Below the pieces are notes generated by a model, which was not told where the DNA came from, did no database searches, and saw nothing but the letters and a program-made list of their open reading frames with translations. Positions 9,104 through 17,889 of a stretch of DNA of 64,000 nucleotides are shown here, piece by piece (the stretch's first letter is position 1; each line of letters starts with the position of its first letter). The position numbers and the translations under genes were made by a program. The stretch is from Coriobacteriia bacterium (GTDB lineage: Bacteria > Actinomycetota > Coriobacteriia > Coriobacteriales > UBA8131), in assembly GCA_009784945.1 (NCBI GenBank), contig WQXH01000003.1:35155-99154 (forward strand), read 5' to 3'.

Positions 9104-10646
9104 CAAATAAGTCCTTAATGACAGGTGCCTCAAGCAACACATTGCCTTCTTCCTGCAACACTATAGCCGTTGCCGCCTCAATGCCTTTGAAGAGCTGTTG
9201 TGGCATGGCTACGCCAAACCAGAGTATCACGACCACCAAAAGAATCTGGGGAACCAGCGCAAATACCCCCACTTCTCCCTTGGCAGCATCTTCCGGCGCC
9301 TTGCTCAAGACCATTTTTGAAATGGCACGGAAGCAGGCGGCTATGACCACCGTCAAAACCAGGCCAAAGATGACCACCACTATGATGTTGCCAGAAACTA
9401 CGGCCGCTATAATGGCAAGCACTTCCGACACAAAAAGCGCAAAGGGAGGAAAGCCCGCCAGCGACACAAAGCCAATGACCAGCAGCACAGCAGTAGCAGG
9501 CGCCACTTGCAGGACGCCTTTGATTTTGGAGAGCTCGCGCGTGCCGTACTTCATATCCAAATTGCCCGTAAGGCAAAAGAGCAAGGCTTTGATGAAGCCA
9601 TGAAAGACACAGTGCAACAGAGCAGCTGCTATGCCCAAGGGGCCGCCAAAGCCCAAGCAGAGTGCCACGATACCGATGTTTTCGCAGCTGGAGTAGGCAA
9701 GCAGACGCTTGACATCATCTTGCATGAGCATGGCGAAGGCAGCAATGATCACGGAAACTATGCCAATAATCAGCATGATCATCTGAGGGAAGCCAGATCC
9801 CAAGGTCTCTACGGCAAGTGTATAGAAGCGCATGATGATAAGCACGGCGCACTTGAGCAGCACGCCAGAAAGCAGAGCCGAAACGGGGCTTGGAGCCTCT
9901 GAGTGCGCATCGGGCAGCCAGGTATGCAGGGGAAAGAGACCCGCCTTGGTGCCAAAGCCCACTACGGCAAAGACAAAAGCAATTTGCATGAGCAGGGGAT
10001 CAAAGGGTGCACCGCTCCCTACCAACGAAGTCCAAAAGATAGCTTGGCTGGAGTCCGCTAGAGCGCTCGCGCCATTGGCGTACACCAAAAGCGTACCATA
10101 AAGCCCAAAGGCCACACCAACCGTGCAAATGATAAGGTACTTCCAGGCCGCCTCAAGCGAGAATCGATTGTTGTAGAGGGCCACCAAGAAGACGGTGGCC
10201 AGTGTGGTAGCCTCAATAGCCACCCACATCATGATTATGTTGTTGGAGAGGACTGCAACCAGCATCGTAAAGATAAAAAGGTTAAAGAAGAAATAGTAAT
10301 GCTTGACTTGCCTGTTGCTCAGCGTGTCGTTGCCCACCTTGTGGCGCAGGTAGGGCAGCGAGTACCATCCGGCAAGCAAACCTACGGCACCTATCAAGAA
10401 GATAAACACGGCTCCGAGCGCATCAAGATAGAACCAAGAGCCCAGCGCCTGGACATTCTCGCCATTGAGCACCACTGTTATGGCAAGGTAGAGTGCTGAG
10501 ACGCAAACAATGGTTAAAGAGAACGCATGCAGCACCTCGTACGCCCAATGCGGTAAGATCTTTGAGGGCAGCACCGCTGTTAACAGTGCCGCTGCAAAGG
10601 GAGTGGCCATGAGGGCAATGACGAGCAGAGTGCTTTCCAAGGTCAT
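9096..10646 (-). CDS. hyfF: Hydrogenase membrane subunit HyfF (antiporter-like, NuoL/M/N family)
   Basis: A polytopic membrane protein of 516 residues with the proton-antiporter core motif GTKAGLFPLHTWLPDAHSEAPS and DDVKRLLAYSSCENIG. These are typical of complex I-like proton channels. Among FHL components the length and C-terminus fit HyfF. It is one of three antiporter-like subunits here (with HyfB and HyfD), the FHL-2 arrangement rather than the single HycC of E. coli FHL-1. Starts at ATG 10646 with AGGAGG close upstream; its stop overlaps hycE. Expected role: coupling H2 evolution to ion translocation. Confidence 0.93.
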   Translation of the reverse strand: MTLESTLLVIALMATPFAAALLTAVLPSKILPHWAYEVLHAFSLTIVCVSALYLAITVVLNGENVQALGSWFYLDALGAVFIFLIGAVGLLAGWYSLPYLRHKVGNDTLSNRQVKHYYFFFNLFIFTMLVAVLSNNIIMMWVAIEATTLATVFLVALYNNRFSLEAAWKYLIICTVGVAFGLYGTLLVYANGASALADSSQAIFWTSLVGSGAPFDPLLMQIAFVFAVVGFGTKAGLFPLHTWLPDAHSEAPSPVSALLSGVLLKCAVLIIMRFYTLAVETLGSGFPQMIMLIIGIVSVIIAAFAMLMQDDVKRLLAYSSCENIGIVALCLGFGGPLGIAAALLHCVFHGFIKALLFCLTGNLDMKYGTRELSKIKGVLQVAPATAVLLVIGFVSLAGFPPFALFVSEVLAIIAAVVSGNIIVVVIFGLVLTVVIAACFRAISKMVLSKAPEDAAKGEVGVFALVPQILLVVVILWFGVAMPQQLFKGIEAATAIVLQEEGNVLLEAPVIKDLFDE

Positions 10647-10653
10647 CTCCCTC

Positions 10654-11307
10654 CTAACCCCTGAGCTTTGTTATCTCGTTGGCATCAAGCGTGCCTATTG
10701 TGCGATACATACGTGTTGCCATGATGACCATGACTATGACAACGAGTACGGCATCAGTGGCTATACCGATTTCTACCAGCATGGGCGCCTCAGGCGCAAG
10801 CAGAGCAAGCGAGACATGTGAGCCATTTTCCATAAGGCAAAAGCCAAAGATCTGCTTGATAATCGAGCGCTGACTAATGATGCAGGTAATTCCGATGAAG
10901 AAGAGTGCGAGCGAAACTGCCAAGGCAGGCTTGACCTCAAGTGCCGTGGGCAGCGTAATGCCGCTCACCACCAAAACACAGAGCACCACAATGACCACTG
11001 TCAACGCCACAGTAACGGTAGGGGCAAGACGTGGCGGCATGTCTTCTTGCTGAGGCTTCATCTTTTTAAGAGCAAAGAGCAGTATCGCCGGCACCAAAAT
11101 AACCTTGGTGATGAAGGCAGTGATGCTCCAGGTGTAAAGCCCGTGTGCACCAGATGCAGAGCCAAGCGTTATCAAGATGGCTACTAGCACCAAAGCCTGT
11201 GTGCCATAGATGTAGGCAGCTTTACGAGGACTCTTGGCCAAGATGAGCACCAGCGAAGTCAAAATGAGGAGGGTGCTCAAGATATTTACGATGATGTATC
11301 CGCTCAT
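10654..11307 (-). CDS. hyfE: Hydrogenase membrane subunit HyfE
   Basis: A 217-residue integral membrane protein, essentially all hydrophobic helices, with a NuoK-like section around FFIGITCIISQRSIIKQIFGF and ENGSHVSLALLAPEAPMLVEIG. The ITAFITKVILVP segment and overall length match HyfE. It links the HyfD and HyfF antiporter modules in FHL-2-type complexes. ATG 11307 has AGGTGG five bases upstream. The gap to hyfD is nine bases and to hyfF seven, so they are co-transcribed. Confidence 0.92.
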   Translation of the reverse strand: MSGYIIVNILSTLLILTSLVLILAKSPRKAAYIYGTQALVLVAILITLGSASGAHGLYTWSITAFITKVILVPAILLFALKKMKPQQEDMPPRLAPTVTVALTVVIVVLCVLVVSGITLPTALEVKPALAVSLALFFIGITCIISQRSIIKQIFGFCLMENGSHVSLALLAPEAPMLVEIGIATDAVLVVIVMVIMATRMYRTIGTLDANEITKLRG

Positions 11308-11316
11308 CACAACCAC

Positions 11317-12774
11317 CTAACCTAACCATGCTGCAGCTATAAAGCTGGAGACAAATACCATGATTATTAAAAGCACCAAGGTAAAAGACATTGACTTGGG
11401 GAGGGGAGTAGCAGATGCAACGACTTCTGAGGGCTCTCCCGGCAGTACGGAGCCTATCCACTTGACAAACCAGGCAAAGCAAACGACGGTCTCAACGAGC
11501 GCCACTACAACGATAGTCATGAGGAGAAAGTCTCCTGCTGCTGCCTGAAAACTGCCAGAGAAAATAGCAAATTTACTGAAAAAGCCATTTAAAGGTGGCA
11601 CGCCGGCAATAGCCAGTGCGCCTACCGCAAAGCCTACGCCCAACAAGGGCTGTTTCTTCAAAACTCCCTTAATGTGGGGCAACAGGCGTGTTCCTAACGT
11701 AAAGCTCAAGGCACCAGCCACTAAGAAGAAAAGCGTCTTGGCAAAGGCGTGATTGAATATATGCATGAGCGCGCCCTCAAAAGCGAGTGAACTGCCCAAG
11801 ATGAAGAAGGCAAAACCTAAGAAAATGTATGACAACTGCGAGATGGTCGAGAAGGCCAAGAGGCGCTTGAGGTCGCGCTGAGGCAGATACATAAAAAAGC
11901 TGAAGAGCAGCGTTATAACGGCTGCAATGGCAGCAACCCAGCCTATAATCTCGGGAATGGCACCAGCTTCTGTGAGCACGCGAGCAAATACGGCGACCCC
12001 CGCTTTGACCATGGACGCGCCATGTAGGTAGGCAGATACCGGCGTGGGTGCCTCCATTGCCGATGGCAGCCACATATAAAAGGGCAGCTGAGCACTCTTG
12101 GCCCAGGCAGCAAAGAGCACGCACAGGAGCAGCACGGTCTTCCAGTGGTCATCAAGCAAGGCAATGGCACCTATGCCGAGGGAGCCGGTCTGAAAGAAGA
12201 GGATGCCAATGGCCAAAAAGAGGCCAAGTGTACCAACATGGGTGAGAATGAGCGCCTTGAGCGCAGCCCTGTTGGCCGTCTTGGTGCCGTAGTACCTGAT
12301 AAGTGCCCAGGAGCAGGCACCCGTTATCTCAAAAAACACCAGTTGGCCTACCAGGGTAGAGCTATATACCAGCCCTGCCATAGCGCCGATGAAGAGCGTA
12401 AAGAACACATAGAAGCTCCTGCGAGGGGCATCGGCGTGCTCGCGGTTTTTGCTACTGAGGTAGCCTATCGAGTACACCGTAATGATGAGTCCAATGACCA
12501 CAAAGCAGCTTGCCAGCATAACACTGATCTGGTCAAACACCAGACCTAGCACTTCGACTTTGCCAAGGCTTATAAGACCACTATGCACTCGCTCAGCCTC
12601 AATGCCCGCAAAGCCAATCCACACGAGAGCAGTTGCGAAAAAGGAGAGCGAGCCGGCTCCCAAAGAAAGCCACTTTGCTGCCGCCTGCTTACAGACTATG
12701 ATGAGTATGGCAGCCACAAAAGGCACCACCACAGAGGCAATTGCAAAGCCTGCTATGTCAAAACCAAACAGCAC
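11317..12774 (-). CDS. hyfD: Hydrogenase membrane subunit HyfD (antiporter-like)
   Basis: A 485-residue NuoL/M/N-type membrane protein with the core AKSAQLPFYMWLPSAMEAPTP and LKRLLAFSTISQLSYIFLG. Length and the SYSIGYLSSKNRE-type loop fit HyfD. It is the first gene of the downstream hydrogenase block. In a normal hyf operon it directly follows hyfC, but here hyfC lies 5.3 kb upstream, beyond five unrelated genes. It starts at GTG 12774 behind AAGAG. The 18-bp motif shared with the fdhF leader lies 32 bp upstream of the start, indicating its own promoter. Confidence 0.93.
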   Translation of the reverse strand: MLFGFDIAGFAIASVVVPFVAAILIIVCKQAAAKWLSLGAGSLSFFATALVWIGFAGIEAERVHSGLISLGKVEVLGLVFDQISVMLASCFVVIGLIITVYSIGYLSSKNREHADAPRRSFYVFFTLFIGAMAGLVYSSTLVGQLVFFEITGACSWALIRYYGTKTANRAALKALILTHVGTLGLFLAIGILFFQTGSLGIGAIALLDDHWKTVLLLCVLFAAWAKSAQLPFYMWLPSAMEAPTPVSAYLHGASMVKAGVAVFARVLTEAGAIPEIIGWVAAIAAVITLLFSFFMYLPQRDLKRLLAFSTISQLSYIFLGFAFFILGSSLAFEGALMHIFNHAFAKTLFFLVAGALSFTLGTRLLPHIKGVLKKQPLLGVGFAVGALAIAGVPPLNGFFSKFAIFSGSFQAAAGDFLLMTIVVVALVETVVCFAWFVKWIGSVLPGEPSEVVASATPLPKSMSFTLVLLIIMVFVSSFIAAAWLG

Positions 12775-12805
12775 TAATATCTCTTAATTCGTTGCACAAA
12801 ATCCA

Positions 12806-12823
12806 TGAGTATACTATAGCCAG
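12806..12823 (-). promoter_or_regulatory. Shared 18-bp promoter/operator motif before hyfD
   Basis: TGAGTATACTATAGCCAG on the + strand; read leftward it gives CTGGCTATAGTATACTCA. It contains the palindrome AGTATACT and two possible -10 hexamers (TATAGT, TATACT). The same 18 bp occur upstream of fdhF at 23827-23844. It lies 32 bp before the hyfD start. It has no GC doublet at the -12 position of a sigma-54 promoter, so it is not a canonical -24/-12 site. Probably promoter plus repressor or activator site. Confidence 0.6.
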
Positions 12824-12852
12824 TTACGAGGCTTGCAGCAGCGATAATTCAA

Positions 12853-12939
12853 CGTTACTCCCCAGGCGGTAGGCGTTACTTGTCTGCTCCGCTGTATAAG
12901 GCATGAATACCGACCGTTACTCCCCAGGCGGTAGGCGTT
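12853..12939. repeat. 25-bp direct repeat pair
   Basis: Two identical 25-bp copies beginning CGTTACTCCCCAGGCGGTAG lie at 12853-12877 and 12915-12939 (62-bp period). Similar AGTAACGC strings recur near other repeat elements (about 18047 and 39901). They mark the hyfD side of the foreign segment that splits the hydrogenase operon. Function unknown. Confidence 0.65.
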
Positions 12940-12957
12940 GACTGGTCAGACTCTACT

Positions 12958-13030
12958 TCATTGCGAGCCTTGGCGAAGCAATCCAGTCAACGCTCAACAG
13001 TCTGGATTGCTTCGCTACGCTCGCAATGAC
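12958..13030. repeat. 73-bp palindromic repeat (CATTGCGAGC type)
   Basis: Long imperfect inverted repeat. CATTGCGAGCCTTGGCGAAG at 12959-12978 continues to CAATCCAG, and its complement runs from CTGGATTGC at 13002 to GCAATG at 13028. It resembles the widespread class of small palindromic elements with a TCATTGCGAGC...GAAGCAATC arm. It is related in design to the copies at 17890, 30294 and 39818. Confidence 0.75.
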
Positions 13031-13084
13031 AGTGAGTGTGACCTGTGACCGGTAGGTAACTGCAGAGTGCCACAGATACTACAA

Positions 13085-13244
13085 GTGCACTGTGTCAGCT
13101 AAAAGCAGCTTTATGGGTGAGGGTTTTCTTCGTTAGGCAAGGCGGGGTTATGTGGCACTACTTGCGGTAATGCCGCATAATCCTCGCGCAGCATAACGGG
13201 GAGAAGACCAGCCAGAAAGCCGCTTTTTAGCTTACACAGTGCAC
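13085..13244. mobile_element. MITE-like element, family A copy 1 (160 bp)
   Basis: Terminal inverted repeats of about 28 bp: GTGCACTGTGTCAGCTAAAA at 13085-13104 and, inverted, from AAAGCCGCTTTTTAGC to ACAGTGCAC at 13216-13244. The interior is also self-complementary (for example GGTTATGTGGC with GCCGCATAATC). There is no open reading frame. A second element with the same ends is at 39684-39930. Typical of non-autonomous elements moved by a transposase in trans; none is encoded in this window. Confidence 0.7.
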
Positions 13245-13348
13245 AAGCTCTCTTAATCTAGTTTTACGCAAAGTGTGACGCAGTGCAATTAGCTCGTATA
13301 GCTCATAGAGATTCGTGCTGTGATAGAGCGTGTCACAATTTCGGGGGG

Positions 13349-13472
13349 TTTTGCCAAAAAAAACAGCTTATGAACGATATTTTCCCTAAAAAACTAAGGA
13401 TAAAGGAAATGCAGCCGCATTTCGGGGTCATTATTCCAAATATTCGTTCATAACCTGTATTTTTTGGCAAAA
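13349..13472. repeat. 124-bp long inverted-repeat element
   Basis: The ends pair over about 34 bp with few mismatches: TTTTGCCAAAAAAAACAG then TTATGAACGATATT on the left, and AAATATTCGTTCATAACCTG then TTTTTTGGCAAAA on the right. An inner hairpin GAAATGC-AGCC-GCATTTC lies at about 13406-13423. No coding capacity. It is a separate family from the 13085 element. The stretch 13473-13570 beyond it shows nothing recognisable. Confidence 0.7.
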
Positions 13473-13570
13473 TTTGAGTAGTTTCTGCCTTGCGTGAAAT
13501 CAACTAAGTTAGCTGCCTTTGATTTACTGCCTCTGACAACACATCTGGCAACACATCAAATGATGCATGC

Positions 13571-14029
13571 TTATATTGCTGCATCTAGCTCTGCTAAATA
13601 GGGAGCGGTTAGCTCAGGGTTAACAGCCTTAAGCAATAAAAGTGCAGCGCGAAGACTGTCGTGAAAAATAAGCTCAGGCAGTGCGTTGTAGAACATAATA
13701 GGCGCAAACTCCTTAAACTGCTCCATGTTGCCCGCAATTATTGCAGCAATTATTTCTGGTGCAGACCAGTCTATGTTGCCGCCCTCCTCATTCATTCCCC
13801 AGATATGCCTGCGTATGGTTTCGGTGAAGAACAAAGGATTCGCTTGCGCGCGCTCCTTTGAAAGCATTACAAAGGCTTTGATAGCATTGGCATGCAATTG
13901 AGTGTCGGGAGCATAGGTTAGTTGCGTAAGCAAACGACGCACCGAGAAGGGATCTTCATCAAACAAGCTCAAGACTGAGCTATAGTCTTCCTCAAGTATC
14001 AAGTAATTGAAGTCATCTTTAGTAATCAT
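13571..14029 (-). CDS. DVU0298-like helical repeat protein
   Basis: A soluble, all-helical protein of about 153 residues. The sequence runs SVRRLLTQLTYAPDTQLHANAIKAF, then IRRHIWGMNEEGGNIDWSAPEIIAAII, then EFAPIMFYNALPELIFHDSLRAALLLL. That matches the short HEAT-like DVU0298 family, first noted in Desulfovibrio, with its NxExGGIxWxxPE signature. Function is unknown; such repeats usually mediate protein contacts. The start is uncertain: ATG 14029 or GTG 14035, neither with a clear ribosome site. It lies inside the 5.3-kb segment that separates the two hydrogenase blocks. Confidence 0.65.
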   Translation of the reverse strand: MITKDDFNYLILEEDYSSVLSLFDEDPFSVRRLLTQLTYAPDTQLHANAIKAFVMLSKERAQANPLFFTETIRRHIWGMNEEGGNIDWSAPEIIAAIIAGNMEQFKEFAPIMFYNALPELIFHDSLRAALLLLKAVNPELTAPYLAELDAAI

Positions 14030-14298
14030 CAGCACACACGCAGTTTACCGTTTCGGTGTCTCTTGTTTGTACTACTAGTCTGATCAACTTTACTCCAGGG
14101 TTGATAGCAATCCTTCATGCATGCTTGCAAGGCGTTACTACATGCACCAGAGAGATGAGCAAACTGTTTAAACTGTAACACATATTGCTGGGACGGTGCT
14201 GCCAACTCCCTTTATTAGACGAAGCGCAATTGAGCATATGCTAGAATACGGGCAGCTACAAAGAAAATGATCAGGCGGGTTGATTGAAAGGAATGGTC

Positions 14299-14769
14299 AT
14301 GAGGCATTACAGGAAACTACTATCGATAGTGGGGGTAGCTACCTTAATCATGGCTTTAGCTTTGGCGGTGCCAGCATTTGCTGAAAGCCAAATGCCAGGA
14401 AAGGTGGGATTTAACTATTCGCAGCGGTTTCAGGTGTGTCCAATGAGCTCTGGAACAAACTACGTTGACGCAGATGGCGACGGTACATGCGGTGCTTTTG
14501 CTAATGGAGAGTGCGCTAGGCCTTTGAGCTGTCAGAATTCAGGTCAGGGCACGGCTCAAGAACAAGAACAAGGACAAGGGCAAGGACAAGGACTCGGACA
14601 AGGACAAGGACTCGGACAAGGACTCGGACAAGGACAAGGACAAGGACTCGGCTTGTGGCAAGGTTTATGTCAAGGCGCTTGGTACATTGATGCTAATAAT
14701 GACGGTGTTTGTGACAATTACGGTAGCGGCCGTGGGGGGTCAAGGTGCCAGGGGGCACAAACTAGATAA
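14299..14769 (+). CDS. Secreted Gln/Gly-repeat protein with two Ca2+-loop-like motifs
   Basis: A 156-residue exported protein. The N-terminal signal peptide runs MRHYRK, then a hydrophobic core, then VPAFAES (cleavage near residue 29). The mature part has two similar cysteine-containing loops, YVDADGDGTCG (about 55-65) and YIDANNDGVCDN (about 129-140), each with a D-x-D/N-x-DG pattern like EF-hand calcium loops. Between them lies a low-complexity run of GQ and GLGQ units (about 88-119), made by tandem 6- and 18-bp DNA repeats at 14567-14650. ATG 14299 was chosen with AAAGGA six bases upstream. No enzyme motif. It may be an envelope or extracellular metal-binding structural protein. Confidence 0.65.
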   Translation: MRHYRKLLSIVGVATLIMALALAVPAFAESQMPGKVGFNYSQRFQVCPMSSGTNYVDADGDGTCGAFANGECARPLSCQNSGQGTAQEQEQGQGQGQGLGQGQGLGQGLGQGQGQGLGLWQGLCQGAWYIDANNDGVCDNYGSGRGGSRCQGAQTR

Positions 14770-14930
14770 CCATTTGGGCAGAAGATGATATCTCCCTAAT
14801 GACGCCTCGCAGCAGTTTTTGGGCGCTCTGGTGTTGGCTATTGTGTCATTCGCCGACTCAACCGACACTTTCGTGCTTGTACAAATCATAATAGAAACAC
14901 TTAGGCAGACTATTTGAAGCGAGGAAAATT

Positions 14931-16133
14931 GTGAATGTGATTCTTGATAATGTGTATTGCGTTGGCACACTCAATCCTAATTTGCGCATATTTGACATAG
15001 AGATGTGCACCGAGCATGGCACTTCGTATAACTCCTACTTGGTGTGTGGAACAAATGAAACAGCAATCATTGATGCTAATCACGAAGCATTTGCGGGTGA
15101 ATGGCTTGCTGGTATTGAGGGAGTGCTCAACGGCAAAGAGCCCTCATACCTTATTCTCAATCATACCGAGCCCGACCACAGCAGTTCTTTGGATGCCTGC
15201 CTTGCGCAATACCCCAGCATTACTGTTGTATGCAGTGCCTCTGCGGCAATCAACATTAAAAACATTACCAACAGGCAAGACCTTGCCATACAGGTGGTTA
15301 AGAATGGCGATTCGATAGACTTGGGTGGCTTGACCCTGGAGTTTTACAGTGCGCCCTTCCTGCACTGGCCAGACTCAATGTTTACTTGGCTTCCCGAGCA
15401 TCAGATTGCCTTTACCTGCGATTTTTTGGGAACCCACTACTGTGAGCCACGAATCTTTGACCGCACGCTTTCGTATCACGATGCATTCATGACTTCTTTT
15501 GAAGCGTATTACCAGGCCATCATGAGCCCCTTTGCTCCCTGGGTGCGCAAAGGTCTTGCCATTCTTGATGACCTTGAGCCCAAGATAGTGGCAACAAGCC
15601 ATGGCCCTGTTCTCACCAAAGGCTCCTCCCTTGAAAAGTGTATCGACCTTTATCGAGAGTGGTCTGTCGAGCAGCCAAGCAGTCCTGAGAGGATAGCACT
15701 CTTTTATTGCAGCGCCTATGGCTACACCCAAGCACTCGCAGAGCATATCGCCGTGGGCATTTCTACCGCCTTGCCAGAGGCCAAGGTATCTCTCTATGAT
15801 TTGGTTGGGGCTAACCTGGCTCATTTGGGCACAGAGCTTAATAGATCCACTGCCTTTTTGATTGGCTCACCCACTGTTAACAAGGCAGCCCTGCCCACTG
15901 TGTGGAACTTGCTTGCTCATATAGATGCCATAAATATTGTCAAGCGCCCCGTGGCACTCTTTGGTTCATATGGTTGGAGTGGCGAGGCGCTCCCTCAGCT
16001 TGCTGCCCACCTCACTACCCTCAAAGCCAAGGTGTTTGACACGCAGCTGAGCGTTAGGTTTGCGCCTTCGGAAGCTGATTTGGCAGCCGCGGAGGAATTT
16101 GGCAAAGAGTTTGCCCTGAGCCTCTTAGCCTAA
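14931..16133 (+). CDS. fprA: A-type flavoprotein / flavodiiron protein (FprA family)
   Basis: Cytoplasmic O2- or NO-reducing enzyme. The metallo-beta-lactamase-fold diiron domain carries HTEPDHSS (His78, Glu80, Asp82, His83), LHWPDSMF and TSHGPVLTKG. A C-terminal flavodoxin domain from about residue 255 begins IALFYCSAYGYTQALAEHIA and contains the FMN-binding GSYGWSGEA. At 400 residues it is the two-domain class without rubredoxin. GTG 14931 has GAGG six bases upstream. In strict anaerobes such proteins protect oxygen-sensitive enzymes, fitting its place among hydrogenase genes, but it is transcribed in the opposite direction. Confidence 0.93.
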   Translation: MNVILDNVYCVGTLNPNLRIFDIEMCTEHGTSYNSYLVCGTNETAIIDANHEAFAGEWLAGIEGVLNGKEPSYLILNHTEPDHSSSLDACLAQYPSITVVCSASAAINIKNITNRQDLAIQVVKNGDSIDLGGLTLEFYSAPFLHWPDSMFTWLPEHQIAFTCDFLGTHYCEPRIFDRTLSYHDAFMTSFEAYYQAIMSPFAPWVRKGLAILDDLEPKIVATSHGPVLTKGSSLEKCIDLYREWSVEQPSSPERIALFYCSAYGYTQALAEHIAVGISTALPEAKVSLYDLVGANLAHLGTELNRSTAFLIGSPTVNKAALPTVWNLLAHIDAINIVKRPVALFGSYGWSGEALPQLAAHLTTLKAKVFDTQLSVRFAPSEADLAAAEEFGKEFALSLLA

Positions 16134-16159
16134 CCATCGGCAATGCACACGCCAGGGGT

Positions 16160-17083
16160 TTAATAGCCTCGGGCTTTGAGGTCAGCAACCAGGGCAATGT
16201 AAAAGTCTACAATGTCGTTATGCTCAAGAGGAATGCCAGAAGGCCCTGCCTTTGCAGCAGAAGCTTCATGCTTCTGCGACTCAGAAGCATCAGGCGGCAG
16301 GTTAACGGTGTAGGGGTTTTGAGTTACATCAACAAGCCTCATATGCGACACACCACTGCCAACCAGAGCAGAAAACTCCCCTTGATAATGATCATATCCA
16401 GCTGAGCTCACTGCCACGAAGCCATCATTGGGACCTTCGAGAAGCGAGACAAAAGGATTGGTGAAAATGCTGATTGGGTCGCCCAGAGAATCGCGCACAG
16501 TGCCGGCAAATTGCTGACTATATACAGGCGAAATATTTGGCTGATCGGCATTAAACTGTTGCATATGTGTAGCAGTGAGGTATTTACAGGTGGTTATAAC
16601 GTCGGGATTCTCATCTCCAGCTAATCGATAGAGATTGTTTGTTACAAAGGCAAAGGGGTAAAACAGTGGCCAGAAGGTGTAGAACAGCATTTCCAAGGTC
16701 AGCGAGCCATGATGCGGAGTGGCAATGGTGGTGAGAGATGCAATGGGCATATCGATTGAAAGATCTTCCTTCAAGAGCTCAATCAGGTAGCGCGAGTCCA
16801 AACCACCCTTTGAATGAGCGATAATATTGACCTTGGTGGCGCCACTTTCTTCAAGGATTACCGGCAGACGCTCCATGAGCTGCACGGCATTGTTAAGCGG
16901 CGTGCCCCAGGCATCGGCCTCTCCAAAGTAGACCTGCGCCCCTTGCTCGCGCAAGGCATCGGGAATGCGCCCCCAGATTCTGTTTGATTTTCCATCGCGC
17001 AAAGCTACTCCGTGTACAAACAAAAGGGGGTAGCGAGTTGCACAGCTTTGTCCTTTGCTCGTTGTTTGCTCTGTGTCCATCAT
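16160..17083 (-). CDS. Alpha/beta-hydrolase, triacylglycerol-lipase type
   Basis: A 307-residue hydrolase resembling bacterial family I lipases. The oxyanion strand is YPLLFVHGVALRD, the nucleophile elbow NIIAHSKGGLDSRYL (Ser in AHSKG), the likely catalytic Asp is in GPNDGFVAVSS and the His in GVSHMRLVD. TIATPHHGSLTLE after the elbow is typical of lipases. No signal peptide, so it is probably intracellular or secreted by another route. It is convergent with the flavodiiron gene, 26 bp apart. Start ATG 17083, with a second ATG immediately after. Confidence 0.82.
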   Translation of the reverse strand: MMDTEQTTSKGQSCATRYPLLFVHGVALRDGKSNRIWGRIPDALREQGAQVYFGEADAWGTPLNNAVQLMERLPVILEESGATKVNIIAHSKGGLDSRYLIELLKEDLSIDMPIASLTTIATPHHGSLTLEMLFYTFWPLFYPFAFVTNNLYRLAGDENPDVITTCKYLTATHMQQFNADQPNISPVYSQQFAGTVRDSLGDPISIFTNPFVSLLEGPNDGFVAVSSAGYDHYQGEFSALVGSGVSHMRLVDVTQNPYTVNLPPDASESQKHEASAAKAGPSGIPLEHNDIVDFYIALVADLKARGY

Positions 17084-17140
17084 TCAGTCCGTTCTTTTAG
17101 CGATTAGGTAGTCGTAGACCAGGGTACACCTGTTATCCAG

Positions 17141-17779
17141 CTATAACTCCCATTCGTATACGTATTCCATTTGGTTGTACTTTACCCCAAAAATCTCAAA
17201 CTTGTAGGGGTACTCAACAGCGCGTTTCCATCCCAGGTGGTCATAAATCTGGTAATTGCAGCTGTCGTCGGTATCGAGGCAAATCAGAGAGCAGCCCTGA
17301 GACTTACACCAGGCAAGCCCACGCTCAAGTAACGCTTGGCCAATTTTGCGCCCGTGGTGGCTCGTATCAAGTAGCAGCAAGGTGACCTCACCGTCATAGG
17401 GAGCCACGCGGTGCTCTTTGACCAGCTCCCAATGCTTTCTGAATTCTTGTTCCAGCTTGCTCAGGTTCCGAGAGAGTTCGCTCCCAAAGGCCTTTCCTGC
17501 TTCAAGCGCCTCTGCAATGCGCGTCTCATGCTGTTGTTGGAGATGCGTAGCGAGGGTTTCTAGTCCGCGCACCCCCACAACACCCACTATCCTGTCTTCA
17601 TCCTCATCTATGGCCACAATTGCATGAGTTGTCTCCATAAAGAGCAGGCTCGTGTCGATAACAGCCGCAAGCTTCTTGACCTCTTCAGACGAGATTTGAG
17701 TAAGCTCAGTAAACCAAACTTGATACACCAGCTCGACAACATCATCAAAATCTGCCTCAGTCATGTTCCTGTATAGCAT
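17141..17779 (-). CDS. GNAT-family N-acetyltransferase
   Basis: A 212-residue protein beginning MLYRNMTEADFDDVVELVYQ. The GNAT acetyl-CoA motif A is recognisable in VTLLLLDTSHHGRKIGQALL, followed by CLDTDDSCNYQIYDHLGWKRA. An insertion of about 45 residues between the first strands is probably helical. The acceptor is unknown. ATG 17779 was chosen because AAGGAG lies five bases upstream; a longer start at 17830 has none. It is 57 bp upstream of the lipase in the same direction and could share its transcript. Confidence 0.8.
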   Translation of the reverse strand: MLYRNMTEADFDDVVELVYQVWFTELTQISSEEVKKLAAVIDTSLLFMETTHAIVAIDEDEDRIVGVVGVRGLETLATHLQQQHETRIAEALEAGKAFGSELSRNLSKLEQEFRKHWELVKEHRVAPYDGEVTLLLLDTSHHGRKIGQALLERGLAWCKSQGCSLICLDTDDSCNYQIYDHLGWKRAVEYPYKFEIFGVKYNQMEYVYEWEL

Positions 17780-17889
17780 GCTTTCTCCTTTGTCTGCCTC
17801 TCTTTTGCTCAATGACCCATAGACTATCACACATAGCTTAGTGGCAAAAGGCGTGAGGCATCTGGAGCAAGTTACTTGTGTAACTGCGG

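Noticed and set aside
12806..12823. Sigma-54 promoter for the hydrogenase operon
   Set aside because: The shared motif contains TGGC but lacks the GC doublet at the required -12 spacing, so the E. coli FhlA/sigma-54 model is not supported by the sequence.
12853..13472. CRISPR array
   Set aside because: Repeats are of different kinds, palindromic and not regularly spaced; only two copies of the 25-bp repeat exist.
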